Of a stretch of DNA of 64,000 bases, positions 41,762 to 50,928 are shown one piece after another. Each line of letters opens with the position of its first letter. Positions within the stretch are counted from its first letter, which is position 1. Source of the stretch: Methylobacillus methanolivorans. GTDB lineage: Bacteria > Pseudomonadota > Gammaproteobacteria > Burkholderiales > Methylophilaceae. The stretch covers positions 1,364,001 to 1,428,000 of the forward strand of contig NZ_JBIWXY010000001.1 in assembly GCF_044751345.1 (NCBI RefSeq), given 5' to 3'. A program made the translations under genes and the position numbers. A model generated the notes under the pieces. That model was not told the origin of the DNA and made no database searches. It saw only the letters and a program-made list of their open reading frames with translations.

Positions 41762-42622
41762 ATGGCAGAACCCGACAAACGTAGTTCCAACGATAAACCC
41801 CACTGGCTGGAACGCCTGACCAACTTCCTGCTACGCGAACCAGAAGACCGCGAGCAACTCATCGAACAACTCCACACCGCCTACGAAAACAGCCTGCTTG
41901 ATGCCGATGCCCTTTCCATGATCGAGGGGGTATTACAGGTTTCCGAGATGCAGGTGCGCGACATCATGATCCCGCGCTCGCAAATGGATGTCATCGACAT
42001 CACTGACCCGCCTGAGAAATTTATCCCTTTTGTCATTGAGGCTGCACACTCGCGCTTTCCAGTCATTGATGAAAACAAGGATGACGTCATCGGCATCCTG
42101 CTCGCCAAGGACCTCTTGCGCTTTTACAGCGGCAAGGATTTTGACGTACGCGAGATATTGCGCCCCGCCGTGTTCATCCCAGAATCCAAGCGCCTGAATG
42201 TGCTCCTGAAGGAATTCCGCAGCAACCGCAACCATATCGCCATCGTTGTTGATGAATACGGCGGTGTCGCAGGCATGGTGACAATTGAGGATGTGCTGGA
42301 GCAGATTGTTGGTGACATCGAAGACGAATTCGATGAAGACGAAAACGAAGACAACATTATTCAGGATGCTCATGGCCGCTATCGCGTCAAGGCACTGACC
42401 GAAATTGCTGACTTCAATGAGATTCTTGGCACATCACTCAGCGATGAGGAGTTTTCTACGATTGGTGGCTTGGTCGTCAGCAAATTCCAGCACATGCCCA
42501 AGCGCGGTGAAGAAGTGAGCTTCGATGATCTCAACGTCACAGTACTACGCGCAGATAGCCGACGCGTGTACTCTCTACTCATTGAAATCACTCCGCCCAC
42601 ACACACGGAAAATGAGATATAG
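41762..42622 (+). CDS. corC: CorC/YbeX CBS-domain protein
   Basis: 286-aa cytoplasmic protein with two CBS domains (about 65-185; VRDIMIPRSQMDVID, VVDEYGGVAGMVTIEDVLEQ) and a C-terminal CorC/HlyC transporter-associated domain (from about 200). The family is linked to Mg/Co efflux and, next to ybeY-ybeZ, to ribosome function. In most relatives lnt follows directly; here about 3 kb of other genes intervene. Confidence 0.93.
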   Translation: MAEPDKRSSNDKPHWLERLTNFLLREPEDREQLIEQLHTAYENSLLDADALSMIEGVLQVSEMQVRDIMIPRSQMDVIDITDPPEKFIPFVIEAAHSRFPVIDENKDDVIGILLAKDLLRFYSGKDFDVREILRPAVFIPESKRLNVLLKEFRSNRNHIAIVVDEYGGVAGMVTIEDVLEQIVGDIEDEFDEDENEDNIIQDAHGRYRVKALTEIADFNEILGTSLSDEEFSTIGGLVVSKFQHMPKRGEEVSFDDLNVTVLRADSRRVYSLLIEITPPTHTENEI

Positions 42623-42719
42623 AAAGTTACAAATTCAGCTATAACACCTTGTTGAATCAGGAACTTTAGATCAAAACGCTTATCCAAATAGACTGATACC
42701 TTCGATAGGGAGTAACGTG

Positions 42720-43094
42720 ATGCGCATCGTGTGGCTTACCCTGTTGTTACCGCTATTTTCTTCCCCGGTGTTGGCAGAGGAACATCAGCCTCAGTCAAGT
42801 ACGCCTATCCCAACTACTGAAACTGAGTTTATCGAGAACATCCATCAGTTCGACAAAACCTCCATCATTGCCCAGTTTGGCGAGCCTGCTAGCAAGAAGG
42901 ATTATCATCGGCCAGGTACTGATGAACTGATGGCCTCGGTCTGGCAATACCATTACATCAATACCGACTTAGAAGGCAGCTATTACCAGACCACCGAGCT
43001 CGATTTCGTCGGTGACAATGTGGTAATGGTGGTTTTCATGAACCATGACGGCAAGGACCCCGCCGCACCCAGCCACTTCACCCCTGATCTTTAG
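42720..43094 (+). CDS. Small secreted hypothetical protein
   Basis: 124-aa exported protein with a signal peptide ending in VLA-EE (about residue 18). The mature part contains FGEPASKKDYHRPGTDELMA and VWQYHYINTDLEGSYYQTTE, resembling the SmpA/BamE-like 'FG-P' lipoprotein fold, but there is no lipobox Cys. GGGAG 7 nt before ATG 42720 fixes the start over GTG 42717. A strong terminator follows. Confidence 0.72.
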   Translation: MRIVWLTLLLPLFSSPVLAEEHQPQSSTPIPTTETEFIENIHQFDKTSIIAQFGEPASKKDYHRPGTDELMASVWQYHYINTDLEGSYYQTTELDFVGDNVVMVVFMNHDGKDPAAPSHFTPDL

Positions 43095-43114
43095 ATCGCG
43101 TGGCCATTCAATAA

Positions 43115-43139
43115 AAAAGCCGGAATCAATCCGGCTTTT
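43115..43139. terminator. Bidirectional terminator
   Basis: AAAAGCCGGA (43115-43124) and TCCGGCTTTT (43130-43139), loop ATCAA; between converging genes. Confidence 0.88.
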
Positions 43140-43160
43140 GCTTTATCGGGCCAACTCTCT

Positions 43161-44876
43161 CTAGAATTCGGTCCACTCATCCCCTGCGACCACAGCCGCT
43201 GCACCAGCCCCAGCATTGCCCACTGCTTTAATACTAGAGGCAGCCAGTTTAGGCTTGGGCTTTTGCATAGCCACAGGCCTTGGACGCGGTTTCGGCGCCT
43301 GCTCAGTCACGGTTCTAGCTTGCCCACCGCTAACTTTGAACACACTCACCAACTGCTCTAGCTTGTTCGATTGATCCTGCATTGCCTGTGAAGCAGCCGC
43401 AGCCTCTTCCACCAGCGCAGCATTCTGCTGCGTCACCTCATCCATTTGCACCACAGCTTGGTTGATCTGCTCAATACCGGTACTTTGCTCCGCACTTGCA
43501 GCGCTGATTTCACTAACGATATCTGTGACTCGGCGCACGCTTTCCACCACTTCGGTGATCGTCGCTCCAGCCTGGGCCACCAGCTTGCTACCAGCCTCCA
43601 CACTTTCGACCGAATCTGTTATCAAGCCTTTAATTTCCTTGGCCGCATTGGCGGAACGTTGCGCCAAATTCCGTACCTCACTTGCTACTACCGCGAATCC
43701 ACGTCCCTGCTCCCCTGCACGCGCCGCTTCTACTGCAGCATTTAATGCCAAGATATTGGTCTGGAAGGCAATGCCATCAATCACGCCGATGATGTCTGAA
43801 ATGCGTTTGGAAGACTCGGTGATGGTGCCCATTGTGCTAATCACTTGGTCAACCACCTGCCCGCCTTGCACTGCCACACTGGAAGCACTGGCAGCGAGTT
43901 GGTTGGCCTGCCTTGCATTATCGGCATTCTGCTTCACGGTAGAGGTCAACTCTTCCATGGCAGAAGCCGTTTCCTCCAGCGAGCTGGCTTGTTCCTCGGT
44001 GCGGGATGACAAATCCAGGTTGCCATTGGCAATTTCACCTGCACTGGTTGCAATGGACTCTGTTCCATGCCGGACATCGGCCACAATCTTGGCCAAGTTA
44101 TCATTCATCTTGCCCAGTGCTTGTAATAACTGGCCAATTTCATCCTTGGAACTCGCCTTGACAGTTGCCGTAAGATCGCCTGACGCCACCGTTTCTGCCA
44201 ACTTTACTGCATCCGCAATCGGGCGGGTAATGCCCTGGGAAAGACGCAAGGCGCTGAATATACCTAAGCCCAAGGCAATCGCCCCCAGCACCAGAAACCA
44301 TAAACTGCTGGAGTTTTTCACATCCTGTATCTGATCGCCGGCAGTATCGATAACACCGCGTTCAAACGCAACAAAATCCTCCATAGCGGCAAAATAAACC
44401 TCACGCGCAGGCAGAAGCTCTGTCCTGATCCTTTGCTCCATGGTGGCAGCATCAATTGCCCGTTGGTCGCGCAATTTCATCAGCTCATCTCTATGGCTGG
44501 AGAATGCCTTGAATTTTTCCTGCACATCAGCAAACTTGAGCTTAGCTTCCGGGTTGGAAATGGAAGACTCCAGCTTGTGGCTCAGTTCATTATTGATATC
44601 GACCGTCTCTGCAATCTGCTTTTTATACATGGCTACCATGACATCGTCCTGCATCATCAATGCAGCATAAATGCGGATGCCATTCTGTTTCACATTCGAG
44701 AGCCACTCTTGTGCCAGTCGCTCTTTTGGCAATTCGTCCGCAGTCACCTGCTTCGCCGCCTTGCCCACGACGGATAGTTGCATTACTCCCATACCAACGA
44801 TGCTTATCAGCAAGAACAAAATGACCGCGAACCCCGCGCCTAATCTTGTTCCAACCTTCCAATCCGAAAATTTCAT
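43161..44876 (-). CDS. Methyl-accepting chemotaxis protein
   Basis: 571-aa chemoreceptor. Helix 1 (about 10-32), periplasmic four-helix-bundle sensor (about 35-185) without known ligand motif, helix 2 (about 190-212), HAMP (about 213-265), and a signalling hairpin with the tip GIAFQTNILALNAAVEAARA and EVRNLAQRSANAAKEIK. The C-terminus has a Pro/Lys-rich linker and ends in EWTEF, a CheR/CheB-tether-like pentapeptide. GGGAG 7 nt before 44876 fixes the start; a longer frame to 44912 is not used. Confidence 0.93.
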   Translation of the reverse strand: MKFSDWKVGTRLGAGFAVILFLLISIVGMGVMQLSVVGKAAKQVTADELPKERLAQEWLSNVKQNGIRIYAALMMQDDVMVAMYKKQIAETVDINNELSHKLESSISNPEAKLKFADVQEKFKAFSSHRDELMKLRDQRAIDAATMEQRIRTELLPAREVYFAAMEDFVAFERGVIDTAGDQIQDVKNSSSLWFLVLGAIALGLGIFSALRLSQGITRPIADAVKLAETVASGDLTATVKASSKDEIGQLLQALGKMNDNLAKIVADVRHGTESIATSAGEIANGNLDLSSRTEEQASSLEETASAMEELTSTVKQNADNARQANQLAASASSVAVQGGQVVDQVISTMGTITESSKRISDIIGVIDGIAFQTNILALNAAVEAARAGEQGRGFAVVASEVRNLAQRSANAAKEIKGLITDSVESVEAGSKLVAQAGATITEVVESVRRVTDIVSEISAASAEQSTGIEQINQAVVQMDEVTQQNAALVEEAAAASQAMQDQSNKLEQLVSVFKVSGGQARTVTEQAPKPRPRPVAMQKPKPKLAASSIKAVGNAGAGAAAVVAGDEWTEF

Positions 44877-45162
44877 GCTATGACTCCCATTCTTTTCATA
44901 TCGCTGGTGCACATTGTCAACACAGCATTTACCAAGGCTACCGGTACTCCTTGCATCAATACCATTTCGCCTTCATGTAGCAAACTGAGAAGCCCTAAGT
45001 TATTTATTCACCCCATCACAAGGCTCATGCAGTCTCCCAATTGGGAACGACGAAAAAGTCGTAATCTTTAATCTCTCTACTCCAATAAAGCAGGCATCCG
45101 CCCGTCACGGGCAATAAAAAAGGCGATGAAAACATCGCCTTAGATCACGTACAGAATGAAGA
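44877..45162. other. Non-coding region between mcp and mscL
   Basis: 286 bp on the minus-strand side of two genes. Contains a 30-codon frame (44873-44965) whose TGA overlaps the mcp ATG, hairpins ACGAC/GTCGT and GCCCG/CGGGC, and at 45115-45141 the mscL terminator. The mcp promoter is expected here but not resolved. Confidence 0.4.
45115..45141 (-). terminator. mscL terminator
   Basis: AAGGCGATG, loop of four, CATCGCCTT; on the minus strand the stem is followed by TTTTTATTG. Confidence 0.85.
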
Positions 45163-45582
45163 TTATTTTTTCAATGCATCACGAATATCACGCAACAGCA
45201 GGATATCTTCCGGTGTAGCTGCTGGTGCAGGCTCTTCAGCTGTCTTGAGCTTATTGATCGCACGGATCAGCAGGAACACAGCAAACGCCACAATAAGGAA
45301 ACTAACGACGGCATTAATGAACAAGCCATAATTCAGCGTCACGGCACCCGCAGCATGAGCTGCTGCGACCGAGGCATAGGGAGGCGCAATTTCAGCGCCA
45401 TCCTTGAGCACAATAAACAAGTTGCTGAAATCCACGTTACCGAGCAACAAGCCAATCGGCGGCATGATCACATCATCCACCAGGGATTTCACGATAGAGC
45501 CAAAAGCCGCGCCGATGATGATACCCACAGCCATGTCGACCACATTGCCGCGCATCGCAAACGCTTTGAATTCTTTAAACAT
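45163..45582 (-). CDS. mscL: Large-conductance mechanosensitive channel
   Basis: 139-aa MscL. N-terminal amphipathic helix MFKEFKAFAMRGNVVDMAVG, TM1 with IIIGAAFGSIVKSLVDDVIM, a periplasmic loop (about 50-75) and TM2 (LFINAVVSFLIVAFAVFLLI), then a charged C-terminal bundle. It opens on hypo-osmotic shock. GGGAG upstream sets ATG 45582 as start; five earlier codons are in frame. Confidence 0.96.
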   Translation of the reverse strand: MFKEFKAFAMRGNVVDMAVGIIIGAAFGSIVKSLVDDVIMPPIGLLLGNVDFSNLFIVLKDGAEIAPPYASVAAAHAAGAVTLNYGLFINAVVSFLIVAFAVFLLIRAINKLKTAEEPAPAATPEDILLLRDIRDALKK

Positions 45583-45708
45583 ATTATCTCCCATCAAAAA
45601 CAGTCAGTTTGAGTAGCGCATGCATGCCGCATGCCTGAATATCAATACGAGCCGCTATAATGCGATAAACAGCAAACTCCCGTCCAGTTTACTACCCCCG
45701 AGGCTTAC

Positions 45709-47202
45709 TTGAAACTTCCGCGCTTAGGCTTAGCTCATTTCCTTGCCCTGCTTGCAGGTGCATTCAGCGTCATTGGCTTTGCGCCTTTTTATGCTTACCC
45801 AGCCACGATTGTCGGGATAGCCGCTCTAGTTTACCTATGGCACCGATCTTCAACACCGGCACAGGCTTGGTGGCTAGGCTTGGCGTTCGGGCTGGGCTTA
45901 TTTGGTGTCGGTATCTACTGGATATATATCAGCCTGCATGATTTTGGCGGCATGCCCGCAGCCATGGCGGTATTTGCTACCGTCATGCTCAGCCTGTTCC
46001 TCGCACTGTTTCCAGCGGCTACTGGCTGGGCAGCCCGCAAACTAGGCAAGCTATGGCTCAGCATCCCGGTATTATGGGTGTTAAGTGAGTGGGTGCGTGG
46101 CTGGATATTCACCGGCTTCCCCTGGTTGCTATCAGGCTATTCGCAGATTCCTGGTAGCCCCTTGGCTGGCTTTGCCCCTGTGCTGGGCATCCATGGCGTA
46201 TCACTGGCCACCGTTATCAGCGCCAGCCTGCTTGCCGCTATTGCCTTACATTGGCAACAGCGTGCCATGGTTGTCCGCACCGCCTCCTTGTTGATCATGC
46301 TATGGCTCGCCGGTGGGCTATTGAAGCTGCCGCAATGGAGCACGCCTACAGGAGCGCCGGTTTCCGTTGCCTTGCTGCAAGGCAACATCACGCAAGACCT
46401 GAAATGGGAAAACCAGACGCTACGCGAAACCCTGCAACGCTACCTGGACATGACCCTGCAAACCCAGGCAAAACTCATTATCCTGCCCGAAACCGCATTT
46501 CCGCTGATTTCCAGCCAGTTGCCAGCTGACTACCTGCAACAATTAACTGACCATGCGCGGCAACACGGTGGCGACATCCTGATCGGCACGGTAGAGCATG
46601 AAAACGACCACTACTACAACAGCATGCTGAGCCTGGGCACTGCGCCGGAACAAGCCTACCGCAAAACACACCTAGTGCCTTTTGGTGAATTCATCCCGCT
46701 GAAAAAGGTGTTTGGCTGGGTCTATGAAAACTGGCTGGACATCCCGCTCACCGATATGTCGCGCGGTGGTTTCCAGCAGCGTCCGATGCAGATTGCCGGG
46801 CAATCTGTTGCGATCAATATTTGTTACGAAGACGTATTTGGCGAGGAAATCATCCTGCAATTGCCCGAGGCAGGCCTATTGGTGAATACCAGCAATGATG
46901 CCTGGTATGGCGATTCGTTCGCTGCCTACCAGCATTTGCAGATTGCCCAGGCACGCGCCATGGAAACCGCACGCATGATGCTACGCGCCACCAACACTGG
47001 CGCCACCGCTATTATCCGGCCCGATGGCACACTGGCAGCCCATGCCCCTCACTTCACCACTATGATATTGGAAGGTGAAGCGCAGAGTTATCAGGGTACG
47101 ACGCCTTATGTACGCTGGGGTAACTGGCCAATACTGCTACTCTTATTCACGACACTGGGTCTTTTATGGCGCTATCGCGCACGGCCTTTTGCCGCGCCCT
47201 AA
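45709..47202 (+). CDS. lnt: Apolipoprotein N-acyltransferase
   Basis: 497-aa inner-membrane enzyme that adds the third acyl chain to lipoproteins. N-terminal membrane helices (about 8-205), then a nitrilase-like periplasmic domain with catalytic Glu (LPETAFP), Lys (YRKTHLVPFGEF) and Cys (INICYEDVFG), and a C-terminal helix. The start is TTG 45709 with GAGG 5 nt upstream. It is normally the next gene after corC. Confidence 0.94.
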   Translation: MKLPRLGLAHFLALLAGAFSVIGFAPFYAYPATIVGIAALVYLWHRSSTPAQAWWLGLAFGLGLFGVGIYWIYISLHDFGGMPAAMAVFATVMLSLFLALFPAATGWAARKLGKLWLSIPVLWVLSEWVRGWIFTGFPWLLSGYSQIPGSPLAGFAPVLGIHGVSLATVISASLLAAIALHWQQRAMVVRTASLLIMLWLAGGLLKLPQWSTPTGAPVSVALLQGNITQDLKWENQTLRETLQRYLDMTLQTQAKLIILPETAFPLISSQLPADYLQQLTDHARQHGGDILIGTVEHENDHYYNSMLSLGTAPEQAYRKTHLVPFGEFIPLKKVFGWVYENWLDIPLTDMSRGGFQQRPMQIAGQSVAINICYEDVFGEEIILQLPEAGLLVNTSNDAWYGDSFAAYQHLQIAQARAMETARMMLRATNTGATAIIRPDGTLAAHAPHFTTMILEGEAQSYQGTTPYVRWGNWPILLLLFTTLGLLWRYRARPFAAP

Positions 47203-47313
47203 AAAGAAGTAAAATCAAGCCCTTTTGCACGCTTTGCCTACGCGATGAACCATTGGTCGCCGCCACCGCCCAGCGCGCCAACAAACCCAATTCAGACAAA
47301 TAGTTAATACAAC

Positions 47314-48252
47314 ATGCTGACTTTTCAACAGATCATCCTGACCCTGCAGCAATACTGGGACAAACAGGGCTGCGCGCTGCTGCAACCCTATGACATGGAA
47401 GTAGGGGCTGGTACTTCACACACCGCCACCTTCTTGCGCGCACTTGGCCCGGAGCCATGGAAAGCCGCCTATGTGCAGCCCAGCCGCCGCCCTAAGGATG
47501 GCCGCTATGGTGAGAACCCCAACCGCCTGCAACACTATTACCAGTTCCAGGTGGTGCTCAAGCCAGCACCAGACAACATCCTGGAGCTTTACCTGGGCTC
47601 GCTGGAAGCGCTGGGCTTCGATCTGAAGAAAAACGACATCCGCTTCGTTGAGGACGATTGGGAAAACCCGACGCTGGGTGCTTGGGGCCTAGGCTGGGAA
47701 GTCTGGCTCAATGGCATGGAAGTCACGCAGTTCACCTATTTCCAGCAAGTAGGAGGCATCAACTGCCGCCCCATCACAGGGGAAATTACCTATGGCCTGG
47801 AGCGCCTGGCCATGTACCTTCAAGGCGTGGAAAACGTCTACGACCTGATTTACTCCAAGGGCATTAATGGCGCGACTGATCTCAAGTACGGTGATGTTTT
47901 CCACCAGAACGAGGTAGAGCAATCCACCTACAATTTCGAGCACAGCGATGCCGATTTCCTGTTCACCGCCTTCAATGCTCACGAAAAGAAGGCGCAGGAA
48001 CTCATGGAGCACAAGCTGGCATTACCTGCCTACGAGCAAGTGCTCAAGGCTGCCCATACCTTCAACTTGCTGGACGCTCGGGGTGCGATTTCCGTCACCG
48101 AGCGCGCTGCTTATATCGGTCGCATCCGTAACCTGGCACGCGCCGTTGCTGCGAGTTATCTCGACAGCCGTGCCCGCCTGGGCTTCCCGATGGCGCCCAA
48201 GGAATGGGCAGATGAAGTATTGGCAGAACTGGCAAAGAAAGCAGCAGCATGA
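47314..48252 (+). CDS. glyQ: Glycyl-tRNA synthetase alpha subunit
   Basis: 312-aa catalytic subunit of the alpha2beta2 glycyl-tRNA synthetase. It opens TFQQIILTLQQYWDKQGCAL with the class II motifs in VGAGTSHTATFLRALGPEPW and YVQPSRRPKDGRYGENPNRL. The stop overlaps the glyS start by 4 nt. A 20-codon leader frame (47245-47307) with SPPPPS lies just upstream; its use is uncertain. Confidence 0.98.
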   Translation: MLTFQQIILTLQQYWDKQGCALLQPYDMEVGAGTSHTATFLRALGPEPWKAAYVQPSRRPKDGRYGENPNRLQHYYQFQVVLKPAPDNILELYLGSLEALGFDLKKNDIRFVEDDWENPTLGAWGLGWEVWLNGMEVTQFTYFQQVGGINCRPITGEITYGLERLAMYLQGVENVYDLIYSKGINGATDLKYGDVFHQNEVEQSTYNFEHSDADFLFTAFNAHEKKAQELMEHKLALPAYEQVLKAAHTFNLLDARGAISVTERAAYIGRIRNLARAVAASYLDSRARLGFPMAPKEWADEVLAELAKKAAA

Positions 48253-50351
48253 GCAACCTACTCGTAGAATTATTCGTTGAAGAACTGCCTCCCAAGGCCC
48301 TAAACAAACTGGGACAAGCATTTTCCCAAAGCCTGTTCGATAGTTTGCAGGCCCAAGGCCTGACTGCCCCCAGCTCAGCCATTACCGCTTATGCATCACC
48401 GCGCCGTTTGGCAGTGCATATCACCGATGTTGCCGCCAAAGCCGATGACAAAGCCGTTGCACAAAAACTCATGCCAGTGAGCGTGGGCCTCGATGCAGCG
48501 GGCAATGCCAGCCCGGCACTCTTGAAGAAACTCACTGCACTCGGTGCCGATGCCAGCGTAGTCAGCCAGCTCAAGCGCGAGCACGATGGCAAGGCGGAAG
48601 TGTTGTTTCTTGACCTGACCGTTGCCGGAGCCACCCTGGCAGAAGGATTACAGAAGGCTCTCGATGAGGCCATTGCCAAACTGCCTATTCCCAAGGTGAT
48701 GACTTACCAACTGCAAGATGGCTGGAGCAACGTCAACTTTGTACGCCCGGCACATGGCTTGGTCGCATTGCATGGCAGCGAGATTGTCCAGCTCCATACC
48801 CTGGGCCTGACTGCTGGCAACCAAACCCAAGGCCATCGCTTTGAGGCCACACAAAACCCTATCGTGCTGCGCAATGCTGACAGCTACGTTGAGCAATTGC
48901 AGCAGGATGGCGCAGTGATTGCCGGGTTCGAGGAACGCCGTAACGAGATTACACGACAGCTTGAAGCCGCTGCCAGCAAGCTCAACCTGCGCCCAATCGA
49001 AGACGAGGCTTTGCTGGACGAGGTCACCGCCCTGGTTGAGCGCCCCAATGTGCTGGTCGGCGAGTTCGAGCAGGAATTCCTCGCTGTACCGCAAGAGTGC
49101 CTGATCCTCACCATGAAGGCCAACCAGAAGTACTTCCCATTGCTGGATGCGCAAGGCAAGCTCACAAACCAGTTTCTCATCGTCTCGAATATCAGCCCGA
49201 CAGACCCAAGCGCGGTGATTGGCGGCAATGAGCGTGTGGTGCGCCCACGCCTAGCCGATGCCAAGTTCTTCTTCGAGCAAGATCGCAAGAAAACGCTGGA
49301 GTCACGCATTCCGGGCTTGGCTAAGGTGGTTTATCACAACAAGCTGGGCTCACAGGGCGAGCGCATCGCCCGCGTTAGCGGCATCGCCAACCTGATCGCT
49401 ACTGCACTTGGTGACGCCGCACTCGCAGCTCAAGCCTCGCAGGCGGCCCAACTGGCCAAGGCTGACCTCGTCACAGATATGGTCGGCGAATTCCCCGAAC
49501 TACAAGGCATCATGGGCCGTTACTACGCCCAGCATGAAGGCCTGAGTGACGACATTGCTTATGCCATTGAGGATCATTACCGCCCACGTTTTGCTGGCGA
49601 CGAGTTGCCACGCAATCGCGTTGGCCTGATCGTCGCTCTAGCTGACAAGCTGGAAACCCTGGCTGGCATGTTCAGCATTGGTGAAAAGCCAACCGGCGAG
49701 AAAGACCCATTTGCGCTACGTCGCCATGCGATTGGCATTCTGCGCCTGCTCAATGATGGCAATATCGCGCTCGGTCTAGATACTCTGCTGGCGCAAGCCT
49801 TGTCAGTGTTCCAGCACCAGTTTGATCGTGATGCCACCTTACAGGCACTGAATGAATTTATTTATGACCGTCTGGCGGGCAACCTGCGCGATGCAGGCTA
49901 TAGCGCACAGGAAGTCGAAGCCGTGCTAGCCCTGAAGCCACAATTGATCGCTGATATTTTCAAGCGTCTCAATGCCGTGCAAGCTTTTGCTGCACTTGCC
50001 GAAGCGCCCAGCCTGGCCGCCGCCAACAAACGCGTCGGCAATATCCTCAAGAAGGCAGAAGGAAACATCGAGCCTAGCATCAACCCTGCCTTGTTGCAGG
50101 AAGATGCAGAGCGGGCATTGGCACAAGCGTTGGAGCAAGTACAACCACAGGCACAACAAGCGTTTTCCGCTGGTAACTATACCGAGTCGCTCAAAGCCTT
50201 GGCAGCACTCAAAACGCCAGTGGATGCCTTCTTTGACCACGTCATGGTAAACGCCGAGGACCCAGCCTTGAAGGCTAACCGCCTGGCATTGCTGGCCACG
50301 CTGCATCAAGCCATGAACCAGGTAGCCGATTTGTCCAGGCTCGCGGCATAA
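48249..50351 (+). CDS. glyS: Glycyl-tRNA synthetase beta subunit
   Basis: 700-aa beta subunit for tRNA recognition. N-terminal NLLVELFVEELPPKALNKLG, the HD-domain-like middle (YYAQHEGLSDDIAYAIEDHY), and the C-terminal DALR-like anticodon-binding domain (FFDHVMVNAEDPALKANRLA). ATGA overlap with glyQ. Length is normal. Confidence 0.98.
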   Translation: MSNLLVELFVEELPPKALNKLGQAFSQSLFDSLQAQGLTAPSSAITAYASPRRLAVHITDVAAKADDKAVAQKLMPVSVGLDAAGNASPALLKKLTALGADASVVSQLKREHDGKAEVLFLDLTVAGATLAEGLQKALDEAIAKLPIPKVMTYQLQDGWSNVNFVRPAHGLVALHGSEIVQLHTLGLTAGNQTQGHRFEATQNPIVLRNADSYVEQLQQDGAVIAGFEERRNEITRQLEAAASKLNLRPIEDEALLDEVTALVERPNVLVGEFEQEFLAVPQECLILTMKANQKYFPLLDAQGKLTNQFLIVSNISPTDPSAVIGGNERVVRPRLADAKFFFEQDRKKTLESRIPGLAKVVYHNKLGSQGERIARVSGIANLIATALGDAALAAQASQAAQLAKADLVTDMVGEFPELQGIMGRYYAQHEGLSDDIAYAIEDHYRPRFAGDELPRNRVGLIVALADKLETLAGMFSIGEKPTGEKDPFALRRHAIGILRLLNDGNIALGLDTLLAQALSVFQHQFDRDATLQALNEFIYDRLAGNLRDAGYSAQEVEAVLALKPQLIADIFKRLNAVQAFAALAEAPSLAAANKRVGNILKKAEGNIEPSINPALLQEDAERALAQALEQVQPQAQQAFSAGNYTESLKALAALKTPVDAFFDHVMVNAEDPALKANRLALLATLHQAMNQVADLSRLAA

Positions 50352-50382
50352 TCGTGTCATTGCAGCCTGAGCGGAAACCATC

Positions 50383-50925
50383 ATGAAACTTGTCATTCTT
50401 GACCGTGACGGGGTGATCAACCACGACAGCGCCCAATTCATCAAGAGCCCCGATGAATGGAAGCCTATCGCTGGCAGCCTGGAGGCTATCGCCTTGCTCA
50501 ATCAACGCGGCTACCGTGTGGCACTGGCAACCAACCAGTCCGGCATCGGGCGCGGCCTGTTCGACATGGCCACGCTCAATGCCATTCATGACAAAATGCA
50601 TAAAGCACTTGCGCAATTCGGCGGTCGCATTGATGCATTGTTTTATTGCCCACATGCTGCCGATGCCAACTGCAATTGCCGAAAACCAAAATCCGGCATG
50701 ATAGAAGAAATCAGCAAGCGTTTCGGCATGGACCTCAAAGGCGTGCCCAGCGTAGGCGACTCACTGCGCGACCTGCAAGCCAGCGCCGCGTTCGGTGCTC
50801 AAACCATCCTGGTACGCACCGGCAAAGGCGAGAAGACACTGGCTGCCGGCGGCATGCCCGATAACACCTGGGTCTGCGACGACCTGGCCGATGCAGCACG
50901 CCGCATCATCACCGAACTTGGTTAA
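50383..50925 (+). CDS. gmhB: D-glycero-D-manno-heptose 1,7-bisphosphate 7-phosphatase
   Basis: 180-aa HAD phosphatase of the ADP-heptose pathway for LPS core. HAD motif LVILDRDGVIN, the zinc-binding loop CPHAADANCNCRKP, and KSGMIEEISK with VGDSLRDLQAS. It lies 31 nt after glyS and 3 nt before the plsC-like gene. Confidence 0.94.
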   Translation: MKLVILDRDGVINHDSAQFIKSPDEWKPIAGSLEAIALLNQRGYRVALATNQSGIGRGLFDMATLNAIHDKMHKALAQFGGRIDALFYCPHAADANCNCRKPKSGMIEEISKRFGMDLKGVPSVGDSLRDLQASAAFGAQTILVRTGKGEKTLAAGGMPDNTWVCDDLADAARRIITELG

Positions 50926-50928
50926 ACC

